Shown piece by piece: positions 35,604-43,481 of a DNA stretch of 55,522 nucleotides. Positions within the stretch are counted from its first letter, which is position 1; each line of letters starts with the position of its first letter. The notes below the pieces were generated by a model that searched no databases, was not told the origin of the DNA, and saw nothing but the letters and a program-made list of their open reading frames with translations. A program made the translations under genes and the position numbers. Origin of the DNA: Candidatus Nanopelagicales bacterium (GTDB taxonomy: Bacteria; Actinomycetota; Actinomycetes; S36-B12); contig JAGYJP010000009.1 in NCBI GenBank assembly GCA_018402075.1, positions 1 through 55,522 of the forward strand, read 5' to 3'.

Positions 35604-36635
35604 CTAATAACTCGGCCAGGTATCAGATACGCGATAACCCTCCGGCCACGGATCACTTGGATCCCGGTACAACTGACCGGTGCCATAAATAAACGCCTGA
35701 CCAGCAATGGTGGGAATAATCGCTGGTATTCCTTGCAGATCAATTGCGGCACGCACGGTGCACGTGAACTCAGAGCCAATGATTGACCGACCAACAAAGT
35801 GATCACCCACCGCCAACTCACCCCGTGAGTGCAATACCGCCATGAGTGCGCTGCATCCGGTACCTGTTGGTGACCGATCCAATTTCCCTGGGTTGATCAC
35901 ACAGACATTCGTTGAAGTCAGGACACCAGCTTCATTGCGATCAAGCGGTCCGGTGAAATAGGTAAAGGAATGGTGGGTCCACTCAGGTAATTCCGGGTGG
36001 CGAAACTCCAACTGCTCGTTCGCCGCAGCCCTGATCGCCATGCCTAAGCGAGCAAGTTCACCTGCTTCACTGGGAACCAATTCGAAACCGAGTGCGCGTG
36101 CATCCGTCATGACGAAACTGTCGCCACCAAAAGCCGTGGTCACGTTGATACCACCCATGCCCGCAACTTCAATTGTGGCGCTGGCATGCATGACAAAACT
36201 AGGAATATTCTCAAGCTCTACCGATGTCACCTTTCCGCCTGCGCAGTGGGCGCGCACCCTGACCAAACCCGCAGGTGCTTCAAGAATTAATTCCGTCACA
36301 GGTTCCACCATGGGCACAATTCCGGTTTCCAAAACCACCGTGGCGACACACATGGCATTCGAACCTGACATGGGTGGCGTGTCAGCCGGCTCCATAATGA
36401 TGAAACCCACGGCAGCCTGGGCAGACTTCGGTGGCACAAGCAGGTTGTAATGGCGAAATACCCCGCCACGTGGTTCATTGAGAAGAAAATTTCGTAAGGA
36501 ATTATCGTGTGCAATAAAACGAGACTGCTCCCAGATTGTGTCACCGGGAGGTGGTGCCACTCCCCCAACTACGACATCGCCCACTTCACCTTCGGCATGT
36601 ACGTGAACAACATGCACAACATTTCCGGTTTTCAC
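35604..36635 (-). CDS. Proline racemase-family protein with altered active site
   Basis: A 343-residue proline racemase / hydroxyproline epimerase family protein: VGDVVVGGVAPPPGDTIWEQ near the start, GGDSFVMTDARALGF and VINPGKLDRSPTGTGCSALMAVL later. At the first catalytic site the usual MCGH is MSGSN (Ser90); at the second the usual SPCGTG is SPTGTG (Thr257) with a cysteine four residues on (C261). Thus neither canonical catalytic cysteine is kept, and racemase activity should not be assumed; a dehydratase-like or different activity is possible. GTG at 36635 is chosen because the conserved start follows it and the upstream gene ends at 36643. Confidence 0.82.
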   Translation of the reverse strand: MKTGNVVHVVHVHAEGEVGDVVVGGVAPPPGDTIWEQSRFIAHDNSLRNFLLNEPRGGVFRHYNLLVPPKSAQAAVGFIIMEPADTPPMSGSNAMCVATVVLETGIVPMVEPVTELILEAPAGLVRVRAHCAGGKVTSVELENIPSFVMHASATIEVAGMGGINVTTAFGGDSFVMTDARALGFELVPSEAGELARLGMAIRAAANEQLEFRHPELPEWTHHSFTYFTGPLDRNEAGVLTSTNVCVINPGKLDRSPTGTGCSALMAVLHSRGELAVGDHFVGRSIIGSEFTCTVRAAIDLQGIPAIIPTIAGQAFIYGTGQLYRDPSDPWPEGYRVSDTWPSY

Positions 36636-36642
36636 CGGGGCA

Positions 36643-37227
36643 CTAGGACATTCGCCAATTGCCAGTAGCCGTGACGGCAATGTATTTGGTGCCCGGTGGC
36701 AAAACCACCCGACCGGAGTACGCCCCCGTTTCCTCGACCAGTGCGAATCCACTCATGCCCTTGCCCGAAATAGGGAACACCTTGAAATCACCCTGGCCCT
36801 GGTGGGTGAACTTCTTGGTCACAGCTCCGCGGGTTGGTTTTTTCAATTGAATCACCATGGAAGTTGAGCCGCGGGTGACTCGGGGAGCACTGGCAAGTGG
36901 TTTTACCGTGATTGTCCACGGACCCGTTGTCTCAACTTTCGCTCCCACAATGGGCTTGAACTCCTTTTCCTGGAACACGGTTCCTGACCAAGGTCCGGTG
37001 GAATCAACCCACGGGAAAGTCTTTCCCCCTTTGCGAAGTACCGGTTTGGCCACCACGGGTCCGGCAGCGCTCATGGAAATCTCCACGATCGAAGACTTCG
37101 TGATGCTGCTCAGGGCAACGGTGGCATTGCCCTCTCCCGAAACCGTTTGGTTCGCGGCCGCACCGCTTGGAGCAATAAGGAGCAGAGAAACCACCAGTGC
37201 CAGAATTGCCGTGCCGTGAATTTTCAT
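36643..37227 (-). CDS. Secreted protein of unknown function
   Basis: A 194-residue protein with a clean signal peptide (residues 1-25, cleavage near GAAANQ). The mature part is beta-rich with two related segments: STGPWSGTVFQEKEFKPIVGAK and ETGAYSGRVVLPPGTKYIAV, suggesting an internal duplication. No cysteines. Family not recognised. It lies 4 bp after the membrane hydrolase gene and probably shares its mRNA. Confidence 0.72.
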   Translation of the reverse strand: MKIHGTAILALVVSLLLIAPSGAAANQTVSGEGNATVALSSITKSSIVEISMSAAGPVVAKPVLRKGGKTFPWVDSTGPWSGTVFQEKEFKPIVGAKVETTGPWTITVKPLASAPRVTRGSTSMVIQLKKPTRGAVTKKFTHQGQGDFKVFPISGKGMSGFALVEETGAYSGRVVLPPGTKYIAVTATGNWRMS

Positions 37228-37231
37228 GGGG

Positions 37232-39259
37232 CTAATTCAAAATCGGGTTGAGGCCTTCGCTGACGATGCTGTGCAAGTGCGCTTCGTCGACCGGGTGACC
37301 CACATACTTGGTGGCGTTCTCCAACACCTTCGCCTTGGCCTTGTCAATTTCGTGCCCGGGCTTGGCCTCAGCAGCGGTCCAGTCCCGATACAACTCCCAC
37401 GCCAATTCACGCTGGCGCAATGCAATATTGATGCGCGACATTTGATCTTCGTCAGCTGGCAGACGCCACGTTCTACTGATGGCCGTTGGAAGAACGGTGC
37501 GGTAATCGTGCCCGCCTTCGGCGAATGTGCCAGGCGTGGGAACGAGTGCGTTCAGCATGTCGAGGAATGTCATCATGAAGGTGGTGAACGGCACCCACGT
37601 GGTGTGCGTCGGTGTACCGAGTGGGCGAATGTCCTGCGGACCCAGCCAGTCGGGCCTGCGCCACAACACCTGCGAGCCGAACTTGGGAATGGGATCGTCG
37701 CCATTCATGAGTAACAGGAATCGCACTTTTTCCAATTCCGATTCCGGCAATTCAACCCAGTCCTTGAGGTTGCGTGGCAGGAAGATACTGGCGGGACCAA
37801 CAGATGGAGCCTCGGCAATGGTTCGATCTCCCCACAACTGCTTGCGCCACTTGGTCGCCGAGGGTGTTCCGATCCACACCGCAGCTTCTAGCCCGGTTCC
37901 TTCCAAGCCCGCAGCCCCGAGACCACTGAACATTTCCTCGCTGACCTGTGAACCCAAACTCTCGCCAAAGAGGAAGAAGCGAGGTCGCTTGTCCTCGGGC
38001 ATGGCCAAGAGTCGTTCAACAATGCCGTGCATGACCATGCGAGTTTGATAGGTACCTTCATCTACCTTGGTCAGCGACAAAGCCGAAGGGAGAACGGAGT
38101 ACTGAATCGCAGCGGAGGCGCAGTCACCACCGGTCAAATACTCAAAGGTTTCATTGGCCACGTAGTTGACGTAACCCGAGCCGGTCGGCGAGAACAGGGC
38201 AAAAGCCTTGCGGTTCAAAGCGCCGGTGCGATCAATTTCGTTCAGCAAAACTTGGGCGCGTTCTTCTTCGGTTGCTGCAATATCGAGTGACCCGTAAACC
38301 CGAATCGGTTGTTTAGCGTCAGTGATCTTCATGACGCTGTTAATGGTGGCGGGCGGTAGAGCCATGCTCAACCAACGAGCACCTTCACGCGTTTGTTTGC
38401 CCCAGGCGAGTCCTGACTGTGGTGATCCGGTGACCTCGGGAATATCAGGCGGGGTCAACAGACCGGGTTCAATGCCGCCGCCGCCCTTGCTTAACAGGGT
38501 GTCCACCTGGCCCACGGCAAACCAACCGGCACCAATAAAAATTCCCATGCTGGTTAACCGACCGAGTGTGCGGTGATCCTGGGGCTGCCCGCCCAAAGCA
38601 AAACTTGCACCTTTTGCGAGTGTGTTGGTCAACGCCGATTCAACGAATGACAGACCTAGGGTCACCGCAGCGACTCCCACGCCGATTCCTGCAGCTTTCA
38701 CCGGAGTGACCTCACGTACCTGATCCTCGAAGAAGAACTTTCCTTTGAATTCAATCGAGCCGGGAACTTCGCCGTAGTTGGCGGAGCCCGGAAGGGCCTT
38801 CCACGGTTGAGTGGAAGCCCAGGCTGCCGCCCCAGCAACCGCCGCCACCGCGACGTGATAGCGGGTGGGGCCTGAATTGAAGTTCTTTGATGTCGCGGTG
38901 GACAGAGCACTTGCTCCAGCGGTGACAGCAATGCCCTGTGCAACCAGACGACCAATTGCCCGACCATGTGTTTCGTGTTCTTTCCACTTCAATAGGTAGG
39001 AAGCGCCAGCACCCGCGGCACCTGCAACACCGGCAACGATCAATCGAGATCGAGCGGATGGTTCGTCTGTGTGGCCGAGGCGCGAAGCCACCGAAGTGAG
39101 AACGGCATCGGCCGCGCTGTAGACCTGATATGCGATACCGGAAGATGTTCCGGTGATGATGGCCTGATCGGTTGAACCACGAGTCAAGAGATTCGGTTGG
39201 AAGGATCGACCAATGGCGATCGCCGCCCCGATAATGCCCGCGCTGGCTGACCTATCCAT
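37232..39259 (-). CDS. Membrane alpha/beta-hydrolase (Abhydrolase_9 type)
   Basis: A 675-residue membrane protein. The N-terminal half (to about 270) has several hydrophobic helices and FQPNLLTRGSTDQAIITGTSSGIAY, as in the N-terminal domain of this family; the C-terminal half is an alpha/beta hydrolase with the nucleophile elbow FGESLGSQ near residue 430. An esterase- or lipase-like role is suggested; substrate unknown. Confidence 0.84.
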   Translation of the reverse strand: MDRSASAGIIGAAIAIGRSFQPNLLTRGSTDQAIITGTSSGIAYQVYSAADAVLTSVASRLGHTDEPSARSRLIVAGVAGAAGAGASYLLKWKEHETHGRAIGRLVAQGIAVTAGASALSTATSKNFNSGPTRYHVAVAAVAGAAAWASTQPWKALPGSANYGEVPGSIEFKGKFFFEDQVREVTPVKAAGIGVGVAAVTLGLSFVESALTNTLAKGASFALGGQPQDHRTLGRLTSMGIFIGAGWFAVGQVDTLLSKGGGGIEPGLLTPPDIPEVTGSPQSGLAWGKQTREGARWLSMALPPATINSVMKITDAKQPIRVYGSLDIAATEEERAQVLLNEIDRTGALNRKAFALFSPTGSGYVNYVANETFEYLTGGDCASAAIQYSVLPSALSLTKVDEGTYQTRMVMHGIVERLLAMPEDKRPRFFLFGESLGSQVSEEMFSGLGAAGLEGTGLEAAVWIGTPSATKWRKQLWGDRTIAEAPSVGPASIFLPRNLKDWVELPESELEKVRFLLLMNGDDPIPKFGSQVLWRRPDWLGPQDIRPLGTPTHTTWVPFTTFMMTFLDMLNALVPTPGTFAEGGHDYRTVLPTAISRTWRLPADEDQMSRINIALRQRELAWELYRDWTAAEAKPGHEIDKAKAKVLENATKYVGHPVDEAHLHSIVSEGLNPILN

Positions 39260-39491
39260 CTATTCCCCACCTTCGACTTAGTTGCTATCAGCGGTCACTG
39301 TACCCCGATCACCCTGCTCGGTGTGAAGCGGTTTCCCAAGTACTTCTCAGGGATTTCGGTGGATCCCGTGGCTGCCAATTCGCCTCCACAGCACTCGTGT
39401 TTCGCCATTGCGGTGGACAAACGCGAAGGTGGCGCGGATTTTTTGTGCATTAGTGAATGATCCACAGGAATTATGGAAGTCCGCTCGAATT
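39260..39491. other. Non-coding or decayed segment, nothing identified
   Basis: About 230 bp between the hydrolase start and the antitoxin-like gene. Frames on the minus strand (39295-39495 and 39347-39547) are short and overlap each other and the antitoxin gene; none matches a toxin family convincingly. It may be promoter DNA for the hydrolase plus gene remains. Confidence 0.5.
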
Positions 39492-39809
39492 TCACTCGGT
39501 ATTTTTAGCAGATTGTGGAAGGGACTGGCGAAATTCATCCACACCATCGGTCACACTTGTTTTCCCGTTGGCAACGTGGGCATCGACTTCCCGTTCCCCC
39601 GCTTGCCAATTTTTCTCCCAAAACCACTTTTCAGTTGCAGGAATAGCCAGTGCCGGTCGGAGTTCAATGACCCCGTCTTCGCGCTCGGTGAGCTCCACCT
39701 GAGCTCCAGGGTCGTCAAGTCGATATTTGGCTCTCACAGTTTTTGGTAGGGCAATTAACCCGCGAGATTGAACGCTCACGAGCCCATGAAACAAATTGAC
39801 TTCACCCAT
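39492..39809 (-). CDS. AbrB/MazE-type antitoxin-like protein, apparently orphan
   Basis: A 105-residue protein whose residues 8-50 are a SpoVT/AbrB swapped-hairpin DNA-binding domain (GLVSVQSRGLIALPKTVRAKY, then EDGVIELRPA). The C-terminal half, with WFWEKNWQAGEREVDAHV, resembles the toxin-binding tail of AbrB-type antitoxins. No complete toxin gene follows. ATG at 39809 is 6 bp past a TACTCT that could be a -10, so it may be leaderless; GTG at 39827 is an alternative. Confidence 0.72.
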   Translation of the reverse strand: MGEVNLFHGLVSVQSRGLIALPKTVRAKYRLDDPGAQVELTEREDGVIELRPALAIPATEKWFWEKNWQAGEREVDAHVANGKTSVTDGVDEFRQSLPQSAKNTE

Positions 39810-39918
39810 AATGACAGAGTAAATCACTGCGGAATGACAGTTGAGCGGTAAGTCCGCACAATGCTCCCTTGGTTCCTTGGTCTAGGCCCCCACTCAAACG
39901 TATGGCAGTATGTAGTGC

Positions 39919-40137
39919 GTGAAACGAACCACTATCTACCTGCCCGAGGATATGAAATCGCGGCTTGAGCACGAGGCCTCCCGCCGGCAGATCACCGAAG
40001 CAGAACTCATCCGTCGAGCTGTGGACAACGAGTTGCATCGCAGGGCTCCGCGCGGCGGGATCATGTCTGGTGCACCCAAAGACGGGATCACCGGAGCCAA
40101 TCTCCACGAGCACATGGAGCGATTCGGGCAGTACTGA
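39919..40137 (+). CDS. Ribbon-helix-helix (CopG-type) antitoxin-like protein, apparently orphan
   Basis: A 72-residue protein: residues 1-40 (KRTTIYLPEDMKSRLEHEASRR, then TEAELIRRAVD) form a CopG/Arc ribbon-helix-helix domain; the tail includes ANLHEHMERFGQY, a likely toxin-binding part. Start is GTG at 39919 without a clear Shine-Dalgarno. The next gene is on the other strand, so no toxin partner is present. Confidence 0.75.
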   Translation: MKRTTIYLPEDMKSRLEHEASRRQITEAELIRRAVDNELHRRAPRGGIMSGAPKDGITGANLHEHMERFGQY

Positions 40138-40155
40138 GTGTGGTGGCCGCGGCGG

Positions 40156-40446
40156 TTACCCCAACGAATCGAGATAGGCATCGAGGCGTTCCTGGGTCCA
40201 CTCCAGGTCGAGTGCCTCCGACCGCTGCTGGGCTGCCTCAACAGGATCCCCGCCGAATTCCTCCCAGGCTGAACGCGTCCAGCCAGCCATGTAGTCGTCG
40301 GCACTTGATTCCCCCAGCCTCATGGCGGCTTCATCTATTGCTTCTTGGAAGCGCTGCGGTAGTTGCACCTTGGCAACTTCTTCGCCCTGACGGGCGGCCA
40401 CCATGGACGGGATTTCACGCCAGAAGGTCACCTGAATTTCGGACAC
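40156..40446 (-). CDS. PF13769-type protein of C1 operons (misnamed virulence factor)
   Basis: A 96-residue protein of the small family labelled virulence factor: IQVTFWREIPSMVAARQG at the start, LPQRFQEAIDEAAMRLG in the middle, and SADDYMAGWTRSAW. To my knowledge, homologues in other bacteria sit with methylene-THF reductase, corrinoid methyltransferase and corrinoid activator genes, so a C1 role is likely. Here it ends the formate dehydrogenase operon, 27 bp after fdsD. Function unknown. Confidence 0.75.
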   Translation of the reverse strand: MSEIQVTFWREIPSMVAARQGEEVAKVQLPQRFQEAIDEAAMRLGESSADDYMAGWTRSAWEEFGGDPVEAAQQRSEALDLEWTQERLDAYLDSLG

Positions 40447-40473
40447 TTATATTCCTTAGGTAGTGGGTTGAAT

Positions 40474-40686
40474 TTACTGGGCTAATTGAGCAAGGGCTCC
40501 GCGGACGTCGGCGGAAACTTCTTCGGGGTGCTTGTGGGCGTAGTCGGTCAGTGTTGTGATCATGGCCGGAGCCCAAAATGACTTGATGTGAGCGCCCGTT
40601 GCCTTGGCAACGTGAGCGCGGTCGGGAATGTTCCTGGCAATCTGGTCGGCCATTTTGACCAGAGCGTGGGGATCGTGCTTGGTCAC
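40474..40686 (-). CDS. fdsD: Formate dehydrogenase delta subunit
   Basis: A 70-residue FdsD-family protein (PF11390-like): KHDPHALVKMADQIARNIPD at the start and HIKSFWAPAMITTLTDYAHKHPE, both hallmarks. FdsD is needed for assembly or activity of NAD-dependent molybdenum formate dehydrogenase. It overlaps the fdsA stop by 4 bp. Confidence 0.92.
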   Translation of the reverse strand: MTKHDPHALVKMADQIARNIPDRAHVAKATGAHIKSFWAPAMITTLTDYAHKHPEEVSADVRGALAQLAQ

Positions 40687-43481
40687 GCGATCACCATGGC
40701 GGTCGAAGGCTGCACCTGGACGGCGGTGACTTTGTACTCCGGACAGTTGGTTGCCCAGTCGGAGTTGTCGGTGGTGATCACATTGGCACCACTGACCGGA
40801 TAGTGGAAGGTGGTGTAGACGACGCCGGCGGGGACTTGATCGGTAATGCGTGCACGGAGTCGCGTTGCCCCAACTCGACTGGAGACCTCAACCCACGAAC
40901 CGTCGGCGATTCCGCGTTCGAGGGCATCTGATTCGTGAATATCGAGAACGTCTTCCTGGTGCCACACCACGTTGTTGGTGCGCCGGGTCTGGGCACCCAC
41001 GTTGTATTGGCTCAGGATTCGACCGGTGGTCAACAGAAGTGGGTACTTGCGCGTGCTGCGCTCGTCGGTGGGGACATAGGGGGTGGTAATGAATTGGCCT
41101 TCGCCGCGCACAAACTTTTTCACGTGCATGATCGGGGTGCCGAGCGGTGCATTGTCATTGCACGGCCACTGCACACTGCCAACTTTGTCGAGCTTGGCAA
41201 ATGAGACACCGGCGAATGTTGGCGTGACCATTGCGATTTCATCCATGATCTCACTGGCGCTGTTGTAGTGCATGTCGTAACCCATGGCTTGGGCGAGGGC
41301 GCAGGTGACTTCCCACTCAGACATGCCGGTTTGCGAAGGCATGACCGGGCGAACCCGGTTGATGCGACGCTCGGCATTGGTGAACGTGCCGTCTTTCTCG
41401 AGGAAAGATGTTCCGGGTAGGAACACGTGCGCGTACTTAGATGTTTCATTGAGGAATAGATCTTGCACGATCACCATGTCCATGGCACTCAGTGCAGCCA
41501 TGACGTGCTCGGTATTGGGATCGGACTGAGCAATGTCCTCGCCCTGGATATAAATCCCGCGGAATGTGTTGGTCAGCGCCGCGTCCAACATATTAGGGAT
41601 GCGCAAACCAGGTTCGGCTCGCATCTCGGTTCCCCACAAACTGGCAAAGAGTTCGCGCGTTGAGTCGTCCGACACGTGGCGGTAACCACTGAATTCGTGC
41701 GGGAAAGAACCCATGTCACAGGCACCCTGAACATTGTTTTGTCCGCGGAGCGGGTTCACACCCACCCCGTTACGACCAATGTTTCCGGTGGCCATGGCGA
41801 GGTTCGCCATGGACATGACCATGGTGGACCCTTGGGAATGCTCGGTCACCCCAAGGCCGTAATAAATAGAAGCGTTGGGCGCACTGGCGAATAAGCGAGC
41901 TGCGGCACGCAACTCCTCGGCCTTGACACCGGTCACGGACTCCAGAGCCTCGGGGCTGTTCTCGGGCAGGGAGATGAAATCGCGCCAGGCGTTGAAGGAC
42001 ACCGTGTCGCAGCGGTCCTGCACAAAACCTGTGTCCACCAAGCCCTCTGTGGCCACCACGTGGCCCATGGCATTAACGATCGCCACATTGGTTCCGGGGC
42101 GCAACTGTAGGTGATGCGCGGCTTTAATGTGAGGGGTTTCCACCAGTGCGATTCGGCGCGGATCAACAACAACAAGTTGAGCACCCTTGCGCAAAGTGCG
42201 TTTCATGCGGGAAGCAAAGACCGGATGAGCGTCAGTTGGATTCGCACCAATCAGAAGGATGACATCGGATTCCTCAACGGACTGGAAATCCTGCGTACCG
42301 GCACTGGTGCCAAATGTTTGCTTGAGACCGTAGCCGGTTGGGGAATGACACACCCGTGCACAGGTGTCCACGTTGTTGTTACCGAAACCAGCACGAATCA
42401 GTTTCTGAACTACATAGACCTCCTCGTTGGTGCAGCGCGAGGAAGTAATGCCACCAATGGAGTCGATTCCGGATTCGGCTTGGATCAACTTGAGCCGGTC
42501 AGCGGCAAAACCAATGGCTTCGTCCCAACTCACTGCTTTCCATTCGTCGGTGATGGACTCGCGGATCAAGGGTTCGGTCACTCGATCAGCGTGGGATGCA
42601 TAACCCCACGCGAAGCGACCCTTCACACAGGAGTGACCAGCGTTCGCGCCACCGTCCTTGTCCGGAACCATGCGGACCAATTCATTGCCGCGAAGTTCAG
42701 CAATAAATGAACAGCCCACGCCGCAGTAGGCGCAGGTGGTCTTGACCTGTCGGGTCGGAACACCCAACTCAATGACGGTTTTCTCCTGCAAAGTCGAAGT
42801 GGGACATGCCTGCACACAAGCACCACAGGAAACGCACTCACTATCAATGAACTTCAGGCCCTCACTCGCAGAGACCTTGGAACCGAATCCGCGACCGGAA
42901 ATGGTGAGGGCAAATGTCCCTTGGATTTCATCGCAGGCACGCACGCAACGACTGCAGGCAATGCATTTGGATTCATCGAAAGAGAAATAGGGATTGGAGT
43001 CATCGGTGGGGGCATCAAGGTGATTGGCACCTTCGTATCCGTAACGAACATCGCGCAGGCCCACAACACCGGCCATGTCTTGAAGCTCACAGTCACCATT
43101 GGCCGGACAGGTTAAGCAATCCAGCGGATGATCGGAGATGTACAACTCCATGACACCCTTGCGCAACTTGTCGAGCTTTGGTGACTGCGTGGTCACCGAC
43201 ATTCCCGACTCACATGGAGTGGTACATGATGCGGGAGTTCCTTTACGGCCGTCGATTTCCACCAAACACAGTCGGCAGGAACCGAATGGATCCAGTGAAT
43301 CGGTGGCGCACAACTTGGGAACCACTTGACCGGCGAGGGCCGCGGCGCGCATCACAGATGTACCTGCGGGAACATCAATGAGATTGCCATCAATATTGAC
43401 GGTGACGATCTCGGTCGAATCAATATCGGGTGTGCCCAGATCTGAGGGCACATTGACACGATCCGGGGGGAAGATGCTCAC
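40683..43481 (-). CDS. fdsA: NAD-dependent formate dehydrogenase catalytic alpha subunit
   Basis: A 932-residue subunit that oxidises formate to CO2 at a bis-MGD molybdenum (or tungsten) site. The N-terminal [2Fe-2S] cysteines are C58, C69, C72 and C86 or C90; a His/Cys cluster is in DHPLDCLTCPANGDC; two [4Fe-4S] clusters use C173, C176, C179, C183 and C216, C219, C222, C226; another uses C250, C253, C257 and C285. The catalytic residue is a cysteine, C378, in RVCHSPTGYG, not selenocysteine. It overlaps fdsB by 4 bp. FDH here feeds NADH to the respiratory chain. Confidence 0.95.
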   Translation of the reverse strand: MSIFPPDRVNVPSDLGTPDIDSTEIVTVNIDGNLIDVPAGTSVMRAAALAGQVVPKLCATDSLDPFGSCRLCLVEIDGRKGTPASCTTPCESGMSVTTQSPKLDKLRKGVMELYISDHPLDCLTCPANGDCELQDMAGVVGLRDVRYGYEGANHLDAPTDDSNPYFSFDESKCIACSRCVRACDEIQGTFALTISGRGFGSKVSASEGLKFIDSECVSCGACVQACPTSTLQEKTVIELGVPTRQVKTTCAYCGVGCSFIAELRGNELVRMVPDKDGGANAGHSCVKGRFAWGYASHADRVTEPLIRESITDEWKAVSWDEAIGFAADRLKLIQAESGIDSIGGITSSRCTNEEVYVVQKLIRAGFGNNNVDTCARVCHSPTGYGLKQTFGTSAGTQDFQSVEESDVILLIGANPTDAHPVFASRMKRTLRKGAQLVVVDPRRIALVETPHIKAAHHLQLRPGTNVAIVNAMGHVVATEGLVDTGFVQDRCDTVSFNAWRDFISLPENSPEALESVTGVKAEELRAAARLFASAPNASIYYGLGVTEHSQGSTMVMSMANLAMATGNIGRNGVGVNPLRGQNNVQGACDMGSFPHEFSGYRHVSDDSTRELFASLWGTEMRAEPGLRIPNMLDAALTNTFRGIYIQGEDIAQSDPNTEHVMAALSAMDMVIVQDLFLNETSKYAHVFLPGTSFLEKDGTFTNAERRINRVRPVMPSQTGMSEWEVTCALAQAMGYDMHYNSASEIMDEIAMVTPTFAGVSFAKLDKVGSVQWPCNDNAPLGTPIMHVKKFVRGEGQFITTPYVPTDERSTRKYPLLLTTGRILSQYNVGAQTRRTNNVVWHQEDVLDIHESDALERGIADGSWVEVSSRVGATRLRARITDQVPAGVVYTTFHYPVSGANVITTDNSDWATNCPEYKVTAVQVQPSTAMVIA

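Noticed and set aside
39295..39547. Toxin partner of the AbrB-type antitoxin
   Set aside because: The two short frames overlap each other and the antitoxin gene, and I see no PIN, RelE or MazF residues.
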